From Pyrinomonadaceae bacterium (GTDB lineage Bacteria; Acidobacteriota; Blastocatellia; Pyrinomonadales; Pyrinomonadaceae): DNA of 64,000 nt. A program made the position numbers and the translations under genes. Within the stretch, counting starts at the first letter, position 1. Each line of letters starts with the position of its first letter. Below the pieces are notes generated by a model that was not told the DNA's origin, searched no databases, and saw only the letters and a list, made by a program, of their open reading frames with translations. Location: NCBI GenBank assembly GCA_030841085.1, contig JAVEDP010000023.1, positions 19,920 through 83,919 of the forward strand, written 5' to 3'. Below are positions 48,230 through 56,865 of this stretch, piece after piece.

Positions 48230-48366
48230 AGTAAATAGTGAATGGTAAATAGTAAATGGGTAAATAAGTGCTGCGCAGATTTAACTCTGTAGAAAGAACT
48301 TCTGGCTAGCGAATGGCAAAGAGTTTTTGTTTTTACTATTCACTATTTACCATTCACTATTCACTG
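48230..48366. repeat. Inverted heptamer tracts (ATAGTAA / TTTACTATT)
   Basis: AGTAAATAGTGAATGGTAAA at 48230 and its complement ACTATTTACCATTCACTATT at about 48337 flank about 70 bp without a gene, between the zinc-ribbon gene and the end of the RRM gene. Confidence 0.88.
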
Positions 48367-48375
48367 TCGTTTCGC

Positions 48376-48711
48376 TTACCAGCGTGACTCGTTACGTCCG
48401 CCGCCACCGCCGCCGCCATAACCACCGCCGCGTCCACCGCCACCACCGCGTCCGCCGCGTTCTTCGCGCGGTCGCGCTTCGTTGACTGTCAGGTTGCGGC
48501 CATTAAAGTCGGTGCCGTTGAATTGCTCAATTGCTTTCTGACCGTCTTCGCTCGAAGCCATCTCCACGAAGCCAAAGCCACGCGAGCGACCAGTGTCGCG
48601 GTCCTCAACTACCGATGCTGATTCGACTGTGCCTGCCTGGGCAAACAGTTGTTGCAGGTCTTCGCTCGACGTTTGAAACGAGAGATTCCCAACATAAAGT
48701 TTCATAGCCAT
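48376..48711 (-). CDS. Glycine-rich RRM RNA-binding protein (second copy)
   Basis: A 111-residue RRM protein: RNP2 LYVGNLS and RNP1 RGFGFVEM, followed by a longer Gly/Arg tail (RGGRGGGGGRGGGYGGGG). It is a paralogue of the gene at 28721. Two ATG codons lie in tandem (48711 and 48705). It has a long leader containing a degenerate TTACTCC motif and hairpin. Confidence 0.92.
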   Translation of the reverse strand: MAMKLYVGNLSFQTSSEDLQQLFAQAGTVESASVVEDRDTGRSRGFGFVEMASSEDGQKAIEQFNGTDFNGRNLTVNEARPREERGGRGGGGGRGGGYGGGGGGGRNESRW

Positions 48712-48891
48712 AAAGGTGAGTTTTCCTTGCTCACGTGGAGCCTTAAGAGAAGCTTCGAATCAAAGGTGGCTTCGGAGTAACGGTCTGCAGCGAAGGTTTG
48801 CGTTCGGACGCTCAAATGAGCAGCTTCTTCAAGTTTTCATTACCAACTCTCGCAGTATCCAAAAACGCCGGAGCGTCAAAAGGGGCATGGC

Positions 48892-48922
48892 GCATCACCG
48901 TTGATGCTTGAGAGAAGGAGTA
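48892..48922 (-). promoter_or_regulatory. Possible degenerate leader element of the RRM gene
   Basis: Read on the minus strand: TTACTCCTTCTCTCAAGC, then a perfect GCATCA-acgg-TGATGC hairpin. The TTACTCC(N)TTCTC core and the following small hairpin resemble the three elements at 22080, 28436 and 39463, but the promoter spacing differs. Confidence 0.35.
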
Positions 48923-49015
48923 ACGCCTCAATAATGCCTTATCCCTTTCGGGCTTGCAAGTTGTCGACTCTTTTTGTTGGCCCAGGCGACCCATTTCGCC
49001 CATCGCGCGCGCGCC

Positions 49016-49072
49016 GCTTACATAAGTATTACAAGCCCTATTACAGCCATTGCTGCTTACATAAGTATTACA
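49016..49072. promoter_or_regulatory. Paired direct repeat GCTTACATAAGTATTACAA
   Basis: Two exact 19-bp copies start at 49016 and 49054, 38 bp apart, about 80-130 bp before the desaturase ATG. Such spaced exact repeats suggest a double operator site. Confidence 0.55.
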
Positions 49073-49149
49073 ACCGCAGAGCGGTACGACTGTTAGGATA
49101 TTTGCGTCTTAGTTAGTGAGATTGTTCGGACTACTTATCGGGAGATTTA

Positions 49150-50022
49150 ATGGACAGCAACAACGGCAAAACTAAAAGAATCATTCAATGGAACACGACC
49201 GTCTTCATGATTATTTTTCATACCTGCGCGGTCATCTCGCTTTTCATGATTAGCTGGAAAGTCTGGCCGCTGACAATCCTGCTTTGGTGGATCTCAGGCA
49301 GCCTCGGCGTTGGCATGGGCTTTCATCGACTGCTGACGCATCGCGGTTATAAAACTCCGAAAGTGGTGGAATACTTTCTGACCTTCTGCGGCTTGCTCGC
49401 GCTCGAAGGCGGCGCCATCAATTGGGTTGTCACGCATCGCATTCATCATTCCAAGACAGACATGATCGGCGATCCGCATTCGCCGCGTGAAGGCGCCTGG
49501 TGGGCGCACATGGGTTGGATTCTGACCGGCACCGCGCAACAGCACGACGACGAGACGATGCAGCGTTACGCACCGGACCTGATGAAAGATCCCGTGCACG
49601 TGTGGATGAACCGCTTGTATTTCGTCCCGTTAATTTTTAGCGGCATTGCTTTGTTGGCAATTGGCGGCTGGTCCATGATGTTCGTTGGTGTATTTCTTCG
49701 CGTAACTGTTGGTTTGCATTTCACCTGGCTCGTCAATTCCGCAACGCACATGTGGGGCAAACGCCGCTTTGCTACACGCGACGATTCAACCAATAGCTGG
49801 TGGGTAGCGTTGCTGACGTTTGGCGAAGGCTGGCACAACAACCATCACGCCTATCCGCGCGCCGCGAGACATGGATTGAGATGGTATGAAATTGACTTTA
49901 ACTGGTACGGCATCCGAGTGCTGCAGATGTTAGGGCTGGCCCGGAGCATCAGGCTGATCAGCGAACAACAGATCGCGATGGCCGCGCATCAGCCAGTGGG
50001 TGAACTGCAAAAGGCAGCGTAA
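49150..50022 (+). CDS. Acyl-CoA/acyl-lipid delta-9-type fatty acid desaturase
   Basis: A 290-residue membrane di-iron enzyme. It has the three His boxes HRLLTH, HRIHH (followed by SKTDMIGDPHSPREGAWWAH) and HNNHHAYPRAARHG, with four hydrophobic helices between. It introduces double bonds into saturated acyl chains and so tunes membrane fluidity. GGGAGA precedes the ATG. The paired repeat upstream may be its operator. Confidence 0.92.
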   Translation: MDSNNGKTKRIIQWNTTVFMIIFHTCAVISLFMISWKVWPLTILLWWISGSLGVGMGFHRLLTHRGYKTPKVVEYFLTFCGLLALEGGAINWVVTHRIHHSKTDMIGDPHSPREGAWWAHMGWILTGTAQQHDDETMQRYAPDLMKDPVHVWMNRLYFVPLIFSGIALLAIGGWSMMFVGVFLRVTVGLHFTWLVNSATHMWGKRRFATRDDSTNSWWVALLTFGEGWHNNHHAYPRAARHGLRWYEIDFNWYGIRVLQMLGLARSIRLISEQQIAMAAHQPVGELQKAA

Positions 50023-50033
50023 CCGCAGGCGAC

Positions 50034-50316
50034 AGACGGCAGTAGGCAGTAGGCAGTGGATTCACTGGCTACTGCTTTTCATTTAAGCCTCTAACAGATT
50101 TACCATTTGCCATTTGCCATTTCTCATTTGTCATTTCCGGCAGGAACAAAGCTCTTTTCCCGCGCGAGGTTCTCTCACTTAGGTAAATGAGAAATGGCAA
50201 TGACAAGTGAGAGATGGCAAATGGTAAATCTTCCTTTTCCCACCTGACTCTTTTCCCGCGCAAGAAGGTTCTCTCTTCAATGGCAAATGAGAAATGGCAA
50301 ATGGTAAATGGTAAAT
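50034..50316. repeat. Heptamer tracts (GCAGTAG, GCCATTT, GGCAAAT)
   Basis: GGCAGTAGGCAGTAGGCAGT (50034) is followed by ACCATTTGCCATTTGCCATT (from 50100), its complement GAGAAATGGCAATGAC (from 50184) and again GGCAAATGAGAAATGGCAAA (from 50282). They fill the gap between desaturase and kinase; no gene is seen. Confidence 0.9.
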
Positions 50317-50380
50317 CTTTCTTTTCTCGCCCCGTGCCTTCTGCCTACTGCTTTCTTGCCGCTAGCTTTACAATGCAACC

Positions 50381-51289
50381 ATGCCCGTAAGTGGTCGTCG
50401 CAAGTCAATCGCTTTCTTCATAACCTTAGGCGCATGCCTGGTCGCCCTGGCGACCGCACTCAACGTTGGCTGGATAATTCTCAATTGGCGCGAGGTGGCA
50501 ATGCTCGTTTTGGGCATCGTCTTCTTCCTCTTGATAATCGTTGGGCTGGTCCTGAACACCACTTTTCTCATTCGCGAGATTCGCCGCAACGAACAACACG
50601 ACGCCTTCATCAATGCCGTCACGCACGAACTTAAAACTCCGCTCGCGTCGACCCGGCTCTACCTGCAAACGCTGAAGACTCGCGAAACCAGCGAAGAGCA
50701 GCGCCAGGAGTTTTACGATGTCATGCTCGCCGACAACGATCGGCTGCTGAAAACCGTCGAGCAAGTCTTGCGCGCCGGACGCGCCGGAGTGCGCGGCCGG
50801 CACTTGAATAAAACCAGTGTCGATCTCAGCAAAATCGTGGGCAACTGTGTAGACATCGCGCGCACGCGTTACAGCCTCGACGAGAATTCTCTAAGTTACA
50901 CTGAATCACTTGGCGGAGAAGCCGCGCGAGTTTTTGGCGACGAAGACGAGTTACGCGCCGCGGTTACAAATCTTTTGGATAACGCGGTGAAGTATTCTCA
51001 CAAAGAGGTGAAGTTGTCGGTCGAAGTTGCAACGCTTAACAACAAACAGATCGCCGTGCGCATCGGCGATCGCGGCATCGGCATTCCCGCCGCGCAACTG
51101 AAACGAATCTTCAAACGATTTTATCGCGCGCCGGGCCGCTTCATGGCGCGCGTAAAGGGCACCGGCCTCGGCCTCTTCATCGTGCGCTCGGTGGTCGAGA
51201 AGCACGGCGGCCGCGTCTTTGCCGAAAGCCCGGGACCGGGGCGCGGCAGTACTTTCACTATTCAACTTCCCAGAGCTGAAGCGCGATGA
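50381..51289 (+). CDS. Sensor histidine kinase with two membrane helices
   Basis: A 302-residue kinase with helices at about 10-30 and 38-63 and almost no periplasmic loop, so it senses within or at the membrane. HisKA has NAVTHELKTPLASTRLYL, the HATPase has TNLLDNAVKYS, DRGIGIPAAQ and GTGLGLFIVRSVVEKHGG. Its stop overlaps the regulator start by four bases. Confidence 0.9.
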   Translation: MPVSGRRKSIAFFITLGACLVALATALNVGWIILNWREVAMLVLGIVFFLLIIVGLVLNTTFLIREIRRNEQHDAFINAVTHELKTPLASTRLYLQTLKTRETSEEQRQEFYDVMLADNDRLLKTVEQVLRAGRAGVRGRHLNKTSVDLSKIVGNCVDIARTRYSLDENSLSYTESLGGEAARVFGDEDELRAAVTNLLDNAVKYSHKEVKLSVEVATLNNKQIAVRIGDRGIGIPAAQLKRIFKRFYRAPGRFMARVKGTGLGLFIVRSVVEKHGGRVFAESPGPGRGSTFTIQLPRAEAR

Positions 51290-52041
51290 ATGTGTTAATT
51301 GTCGAAGACGAGCAGCATCTTGCCGATGGGCTGCGTTTCAATCTCGAGGCCGAGGGGTATGACGCGCAGGTTGCCGGCGATGGCGAAGCCGCACTGTCTC
51401 TGTTGTTCGACAAAAGCCACGAGTATGACGCGGTCGTGCTGGACGTTATGCTGCCCGGCAAGGATGGTTTTACGGTGGCGGCGGAACTGCGCGCCGCTGG
51501 AAATTTTGTTCCGGTGTTGATGCTGACGGCGCGCGGGCGGGCGGAAGATGTGTTGCGCGGGTTCGAGTCAGGCGCCGACGATTATTTGCCCAAGCCATTT
51601 GAGTTGTCGGTTTTGTTGGCGCGGTTGAACGCCTTGTTGCGTCGCCGCTTGTGGTTCGATCAGAAACCGCCGAATGTTGTGCCGCCAGAGAAGCCGCCGT
51701 ACATTTCCGCCGCTGAAGCCGTCGAACAGTTCACCTTCAATGGTCGCACCATCGACTTTGCAAACCTGGAATTGCACACGCCCGAACAGACGATCAGATT
51801 GACGTTGATGGAAGCGGACCTGTTGCGCTACCTGATTCGGCACCAGGGAAACGTAGTTTCGCGCAAAGCGATTTTGGAAGATGTTTGGAACCTGGCTGAA
51901 GACACAGACACACGTGCCATCGACAACTTCATCGTGCGCCTCAGAAAATACATTGAAGAAGACCCTGCTAAACCGGCGCATCTGCTCACCGTCCGCGGCG
52001 TCGGCTATCGTTTCATCGCAGACGCTTTAGCGTCGACCTGA
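51286..52041 (+). CDS. OmpR-family response regulator
   Basis: A 251-residue regulator: receiver with acidic EDE, acceptor Asp in VVLDVMLPGKDG and Lys in LPKPFEL. An insert of about 20 residues (PPNVVPPEKPPYISAAEA) precedes the winged helix (LTLMEADLLRYLIRHQGNVVSRKAIL, VRGVGYRFIAD). Partner of the preceding kinase. Confidence 0.92.
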   Translation: MNVLIVEDEQHLADGLRFNLEAEGYDAQVAGDGEAALSLLFDKSHEYDAVVLDVMLPGKDGFTVAAELRAAGNFVPVLMLTARGRAEDVLRGFESGADDYLPKPFELSVLLARLNALLRRRLWFDQKPPNVVPPEKPPYISAAEAVEQFTFNGRTIDFANLELHTPEQTIRLTLMEADLLRYLIRHQGNVVSRKAILEDVWNLAEDTDTRAIDNFIVRLRKYIEEDPAKPAHLLTVRGVGYRFIADALAST

Positions 52042-52060
52042 ACAAAAATCAATCGCGAGA

Positions 52061-52232
52061 TTTGGACTACGGCCGCTTGACGCCGCTTTTTGTTTTATTT
52101 GGACTGCGGCGGCTTGACGCCGCTTTTCAAGTTTGGGTTGCGACGTCGTAAAAAACCCTCGACGCCTTCGCATCACTTAAGCTGCGTCAAGCCGCAGCGC
52201 TGCAAAGCGGCGTCAAGCCGCCGCACTCCAAA
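52061..52232. repeat. GGCGGCTTGACGCCGC repeat cluster, copy 1
   Basis: TGGACTACGGCCGCTTGACG and TGGACTGCGGCGGCTTGACG lead, and inverted GCGTCAAGCCGCAGCGC and GCGGCGTCAAGCCGCCGCAC close. It ends 5 bp before the stop of the convergent gene. A sister cluster is at 54154. Confidence 0.85.
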
Positions 52233-52237
52233 GGTAG

Positions 52238-53176
52238 CTAGCCGCTCGCCGTTACGATCGCGGCGCGCACGCCCAGTAAATCCGAAAAATCTTTTGCATA
52301 GATCGCGTCGACCTTGCGCACGCGGCCTACGGTTTCGACCAGCTCGTCAGTTGAGATGAAACCGTTTTCGACCAGCGCGATGGCCCATCCGGGTATGTGC
52401 GCGGCCGTGTGCAGCAGCTCCTCGAGAAAGCCGAGATATTGCTGCTTGCTCTGCGCGCGCGCACCCAGTTTGCCGGCGCGGCGCTGCTCAAAACTCTGCC
52501 AAAAGTCGTCGCCGCCTTGCAGCCATTCTTCGCGCCATGCTTCCAGCGTCCGTTGATTGGCGTGCGCTGCTTCAAGCGGCGGCAGACGCAAAAACATCAG
52601 GTCGCTGTGCCGGCGTTCGGCAAGAAACGCGCGCACGTCCTGATTGGAAGCTTTGCTGCGCAGCGAATTGTCGTGCGGGTAAGGCAGCAAATCAGCCAGC
52701 CGGCGAAACACGCGCGACAACGACGCAGGTTCGCGCAAGTGACGGTTGCTTTCGTCAAACGAAAGCACGTAGTCGCCAACCATCATGCCCAACGTCAGCG
52801 CCAGCGCGCGTTTGTAAGGAGCGTCAAGCCGCTCAGCGTTGAAGCGCACCGTGTCAAACCACCAGGCATCGGTTTGATTGAACCAGTTCAAGAGGCTGGG
52901 ATTGTCGAAACGATCGCGCGGCACATAAGCGTCTTCCACGACTGTCTCAAGGTCTTCATCGCTAAGGCGGTAGGTGTTGTTCTCCAGCAGCGCCGTCGCT
53001 TTGATGAATGACCAGGTCATCGGATCATTCGCCGCAATGCGCACCTGCCAATGCTTAAGCTGAAGCCCCAGTGCCGGCTCGCCAGTGAAGGGAAGCGCAA
53101 CTGAAGCGAACTTCAGGCGCCGCAGAATGCTCAACTCGAAATTAAGCCAGCCGTTGGAGAAAGTCGCAGTAGTCAT
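52238..53176 (-). CDS. Degenerate D12-class adenine-methyltransferase-like protein
   Basis: A 312-residue soluble protein. The phrase LPFTGEPALGLQLKHWQVRIAANDPMTWSF looks like the SAM-binding FxGxGxxxLxL...ND motif of D12-class DNA adenine methylases. The later SDLMFLRLPPLEAAHANQRTLEAW occupies the place of the catalytic DPPY segment, but the Asp and Tyr are gone. It may be an inactivated or repurposed relative. This similarity is my reading of motifs and is not certain. Confidence 0.5.
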   Translation of the reverse strand: MTTATFSNGWLNFELSILRRLKFASVALPFTGEPALGLQLKHWQVRIAANDPMTWSFIKATALLENNTYRLSDEDLETVVEDAYVPRDRFDNPSLLNWFNQTDAWWFDTVRFNAERLDAPYKRALALTLGMMVGDYVLSFDESNRHLREPASLSRVFRRLADLLPYPHDNSLRSKASNQDVRAFLAERRHSDLMFLRLPPLEAAHANQRTLEAWREEWLQGGDDFWQSFEQRRAGKLGARAQSKQQYLGFLEELLHTAAHIPGWAIALVENGFISTDELVETVGRVRKVDAIYAKDFSDLLGVRAAIVTASG

Positions 53177-53218
53177 TGGTCAGTCCTGATTCAAGTTGGA
53201 AGTTAGAACAGAGACATG

Positions 53219-53413
53219 TTCGTCGCTTCGCTCCAGAGGAGCGAGATGTTTATAGCATCGCAGTCATTTCTTTCACCTTAGCTCCGTAGGAGCGCAACCG
53301 CTTTTCCTGCGTGGGTAATCGTTCCCGTGCCGCGTGTCGCTCCTCGCGGAGCGAAATCTAAAATAGGGGTGTGGTCGTTGCTATGAACATCTCGCTCCGC
53401 TGGAGCGAAAACG
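53219..53413. repeat. Inverted repeat TCGCTCCagaGGAGCGAGATGTTTATAGCA
   Basis: The left arm GGAGCGAGATGTTTATAGCA and right arm TGCTATGAACATCTCGCTCC are about 130 bp apart; small CTCC/GGAG hairpins lie between. It fills the gap between two minus-strand genes. Confidence 0.82.
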
Positions 53414-53475
53414 AAGTCCACTGTTTCATCTGTAACCAGGATTCACCATTAGAGCTTTAATCCACAGATCGAGAC

Positions 53476-54144
53476 TTAGGTGAACGATGAAAACAACGCT
53501 GGACCGTCGTCCATTGTTACTGCCGTTCTCGCCGCGCCGGCAAACGAGTGCAGCTCTTCCATGTCGGGAAGTGAAACGAAAACACTGACTACGCTCGGAT
53601 CAAATTCGATTGCGGCACGATCGATGATTTGCTGGCGCGCTTCAGATTCGTTAAGCGCCGGTCGATATGGGCGCGCATCGGTGAGCGCGGCATAGGAATC
53701 GGCCAGGCGCAATATGCGCGCGGCAAGCGGTATCTCATTCTGTCTTAATGCGTCCGGATAACCGCAGCCGTTCCACCATTCGTGATGCCAGCGGACGAGC
53801 AATTGCACTGCGCGATCGGCGCTGGCGCGCGCGGCCTCTTGTTCCCCAATTACGGGATGACGCGCTAAGTCCAAGCGCTCTTCCGCGGTCAACGAACCTT
53901 CGCGGCGAATGTATTCACGCTCCATCGCAACTTCGCCAAGGTCGTGCATGTGAGCAGCGGTACGCAGCGACTTACGATCCTGGGACGCCAGATGGAACGA
54001 TTCGGCGATACGGTCCGCCAGCGCCGCGATGCGAACCGCATGGGGATTGTCGTAACGCTCAAAACGATCCGCAGCGGATGCCAGTTGCAGGTAGGCTTCG
54101 CGCGCGAGGCGTTCGTGTTCAGTGTCGACGGAAAGTGTTGCCAT
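53476..54144 (-). CDS. HD-GYP domain phosphodiesterase
   Basis: A 222-residue stand-alone HD-GYP protein: HD pair in AAHMHDLGEV, HPVIGEQ, then VRWHHEWWNGCGYPDALRQNEIPLAARILRLADSYAALT, the standard HHE-GYP signature. Members hydrolyse cyclic di-GMP. No receiver or sensor domain is attached. Confidence 0.88.
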   Translation of the reverse strand: MATLSVDTEHERLAREAYLQLASAADRFERYDNPHAVRIAALADRIAESFHLASQDRKSLRTAAHMHDLGEVAMEREYIRREGSLTAEERLDLARHPVIGEQEAARASADRAVQLLVRWHHEWWNGCGYPDALRQNEIPLAARILRLADSYAALTDARPYRPALNESEARQQIIDRAAIEFDPSVVSVFVSLPDMEELHSFAGAARTAVTMDDGPALFSSFT

Positions 54145-54153
54145 TATGTTTTA

Positions 54154-54309
54154 TGTGGACTGCGGCGGCTTGACGCCGCTTTTCTTGATTGCGACCCCGT
54201 AACGGAAAAAACTCGAGGCGTTGGCAATAACGAATGCGGCGTCAAGCCGCCGCGCCATAAAGTGGCGTCAAGCCGCCGCAGTCCAAACTCAAGCCGCCGC
54301 GCTACAAAA
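54154..54309. repeat. GGCGGCTTGACGCCGC repeat cluster, copy 2
   Basis: TGTGGACTGCGGCGGCTTGACG in one direction, and GCGGCGTCAAGCCGCCGCGC and GGCGTCAAGCCGCCGCAGTC in the other. Confidence 0.85.
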
Positions 54310-54323
54310 CTCCGCATTCAAAG

Positions 54324-55850
54324 TTAGCCTGTTCGCCGCGCCTTCTCAATCTTGCGCAGCAGGGCGCGGGCTTTCGCATCGTTTGGATCGATAGCCAACG
54401 CCCGTTGCAACTCAGTCTGTGCGCGCCGGTGAAAGTTCAAATCAAAATATAACTCTGCCAGCATCGTTCGATAGGTTGCGTTGGCGGGCTCTAATTTCAC
54501 CGCTGCCTGGAGTTCGCTTTCCGCCAGACGGCGCGTCTGCCCACCGGCGGCGAGCGCGCGTCCATAGTGAGCGCGATAGCGTGCGTCTCGAGGCGATAGT
54601 CGTGCCGCCGCTGCGAGTTGCTTCACTGCGAACTGAAGCTGACCAGCCTGTAGCGCGTTCAGACCTTCGCGGAAACATTGACCGGCCTCCGGGAACTCGT
54701 CGTCCCCAGCACCCACGGCAAATTCAACTCCATCAGTCGTACCAATACCCGCTCCGACTTTCGACTTAGAAGCTCCGGAAAATTGTCGCGAGCGCTCGAG
54801 AGCCGCATCGTACGCCGCTCGCGCCCCTGGTTCAGTCAACGTTTCATAAGCCTGCGTCACTCGCGCAAAGGCAGAACTGATACGCGCGTGTTGCGGCGTG
54901 CCGGATTGTAGGTGAAATCGATCGGGGTGATAGCGGCGAGCGAGGGCATAGTAAGCGAGTTTGATTTCGCTCGCGTCGGCTTCCGGAGACAAACCAATAA
55001 CCTGATAGTAATCACTTGATTCGCCGAGTCGATCCAAAAACGTTTCCAGATCCGCTAGTTCTTTCGCTGCTTCAGCAGCCGCTTCGGCTTCGCGGGTCAT
55101 GGGTTTCGGCGGCGCAACCTCTGCAGGCTCTTTGCCTGTTCGCGGTTGCTCAGCACGAAACGCGTGATGCCAGTACTCGCGCGTGACCATCCCGCTAAGC
55201 GCGAGCCCATAAATTATCCGATGAGCATCGAGTTCGCGCAGTCCGCTGAGGTCGACCAGGTCTTGCATCCGTGCCGGAGCGTCCAGACGGGACAGCAGAA
55301 AACTCTCGCTGGGCAGCAGGTTTTCTCCGCCCGCTGCACTGTCAAAAGCTCTCGAGATCGTTTCGTTGGGATTGCGGAAGCGCGCGGAAACAAACTTAAG
55401 CGGCATCCTTTGGCCGGCTTCCCTAAGCAGATTGTTGATATCGACCGTCACCTCGATGGGATAGCCCAGGCGTGCTCGCTCGTTAAAGTCCCAGGTTCCA
55501 GTCGTCCATAACAAGGCAACGCGTAATACGTCGGCAACCATGACCGCCAACAATTGATCGACTTGCTCACGCGTCACCAGGCCGGAAGTGCAAACTGCAG
55601 CAGCGAGATCCAAGTCTGAGAGATTGCCGAGCCGGGCGAGTTCCTTTTCCGCAACAACGGCGCGTTTGTTCAGGTATTCGGCAAGGCGAAGCGAGCGAAT
55701 GTTGGATGCCGCAAAGATTACGCGGCCGCTTTCAAAGTACACAGCCGCCTGGGCGCGGTCATACTCCAACCGCAAGGTGCCGGAAAAATTCCTCGAAGAA
55801 ATCTCGCGAATGAGTTCGGCGAGAGGCTGGTCGCTAAGTGTTCCCTTCAT
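54324..55850 (-). CDS. DUF4388-DnaJ-TPR fusion protein
   Basis: A 508-residue protein with three parts. The N-terminal DUF4388/PATAN domain (about 1-105) has KGTLSDQPLAELIREISSRNFSGTLRL and AVYFESGRVIFAAS. A J-domain (about 280-350) has YYQVIGLSPEADASEIKLAYYALARRYHPDRFH, with the HPD tripeptide intact. At least three TPR repeats (about 395-500) follow. PATAN domains occur in signalling adaptors; the J-domain would recruit DnaK. Likely a scaffold protein. Confidence 0.87.
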   Translation of the reverse strand: MKGTLSDQPLAELIREISSRNFSGTLRLEYDRAQAAVYFESGRVIFAASNIRSLRLAEYLNKRAVVAEKELARLGNLSDLDLAAAVCTSGLVTREQVDQLLAVMVADVLRVALLWTTGTWDFNERARLGYPIEVTVDINNLLREAGQRMPLKFVSARFRNPNETISRAFDSAAGGENLLPSESFLLSRLDAPARMQDLVDLSGLRELDAHRIIYGLALSGMVTREYWHHAFRAEQPRTGKEPAEVAPPKPMTREAEAAAEAAKELADLETFLDRLGESSDYYQVIGLSPEADASEIKLAYYALARRYHPDRFHLQSGTPQHARISSAFARVTQAYETLTEPGARAAYDAALERSRQFSGASKSKVGAGIGTTDGVEFAVGAGDDEFPEAGQCFREGLNALQAGQLQFAVKQLAAAARLSPRDARYRAHYGRALAAGGQTRRLAESELQAAVKLEPANATYRTMLAELYFDLNFHRRAQTELQRALAIDPNDAKARALLRKIEKARRTG

Positions 55851-55989
55851 GCGTTTCCGGCGCTGAGACTTTCAAGAATGCCTGGCGCCACCAGGCAACA
55901 ACATGATAACGCACGATTTAGTTAAAAAAGAAGCAAGCCTTTGACACTCGTCTGGAGCAGTCTTATATTGCACTTACCGAAACAATTGA

Positions 55990-56865
55990 ATGCAAGCCGG
56001 CGCGAAGCAACCAAGCTTCGAGGCTAGGATGCGATCCTTATTCATGTCCGAGAAGGCCGTAACGGAAATTAAGAAAATTGGCAGCGAGCCGTCTAACGAC
56101 GAGCGCGTGGTGCAATTGATTGAGCAACTGCAACAGCGGACAACCGCGCTTGAAGAAGCGAATCGTGAACTACGCCACATCTCGCACTATCGTTCGTTGT
56201 TCCTCGCGCGCATGTCACATGAACTGCGCACCCCGCTGACTTCAATACTCGGCTTTGCTGAAATTCTGTTGGATCAGGAGAAGTTGAGTGATTCACAACG
56301 GCGCTTTTGCCAGAAGATTCAGACTTCCGGCATGCAGCAGCTTGCCAGCCTTAATCAATTGGTAGATTTGTCGCGCCTCGAATCAGGGCCCGCCGAATTG
56401 TTCTTTCACGAATTCTCATTGGCCGACACGTTACGCGATACCTGCGCTGCCGTGGGCCGGCTGGCGCAAAAGAATGAGGTAACACTCGAATACGATCTGG
56501 CTCCCGAGGCAAGTAAGATCGTTTCGGATCAAGGCCGCCTGCGGCAAATACTCTTTACGTTCCTTTCCTGGGCCGTGAGTCGCAGCAGTTCAGGCCAGCG
56601 CGTAACCACTTATGCCAGGTTACTCGATGGACCAACGCTGCAAGTGCAAATCGAAGACGAAGGCGACGCCATAAAAGATATGTCGCGAGTGTTTGATCCC
56701 GAGGAAACTCCGCGCGCCGGCAAAACCGATCTTAATGAGTTGGGAATAATCGTCGGGCGCCGCCTGGTGGAAATGATGAAGGGCGCCGTGACTTTGCAAA
56801 ACCGCGAGACAGGCGGATTGCGTACCTCACTGCAACTACCCGCCGGCCCATTGAAGGGACCATGA
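55990..56865 (+). CDS. Soluble histidine kinase with degenerate ATPase domain
   Basis: A 291-residue protein with an N-terminal coiled coil (about 30-68). HisKA is intact (RMSHELRTPLTSILGFAEILL). In the ATPase domain the N-box reads ILFTFLSWAVSRSS with no Asn, the G1 box is DEGDAIKD instead of DxGxG, and the G2 box is NELGIIVG instead of GxGLGL. ATP binding is probably lost, so it may be a phospho-acceptor or scaffold. It overlaps the GNAT gene by four bases. Confidence 0.8.
   Translation: MQAGAKQPSFEARMRSLFMSEKAVTEIKKIGSEPSNDERVVQLIEQLQQRTTALEEANRELRHISHYRSLFLARMSHELRTPLTSILGFAEILLDQEKLSDSQRRFCQKIQTSGMQQLASLNQLVDLSRLESGPAELFFHEFSLADTLRDTCAAVGRLAQKNEVTLEYDLAPEASKIVSDQGRLRQILFTFLSWAVSRSSSGQRVTTYARLLDGPTLQVQIEDEGDAIKDMSRVFDPEETPRAGKTDLNELGIIVGRRLVEMMKGAVTLQNRETGGLRTSLQLPAGPLKGP

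Noticed and set aside
53219..53413. Insertion sequence remnant
   Set aside because: Inverted arms are present but there is no transposase frame or target duplication.
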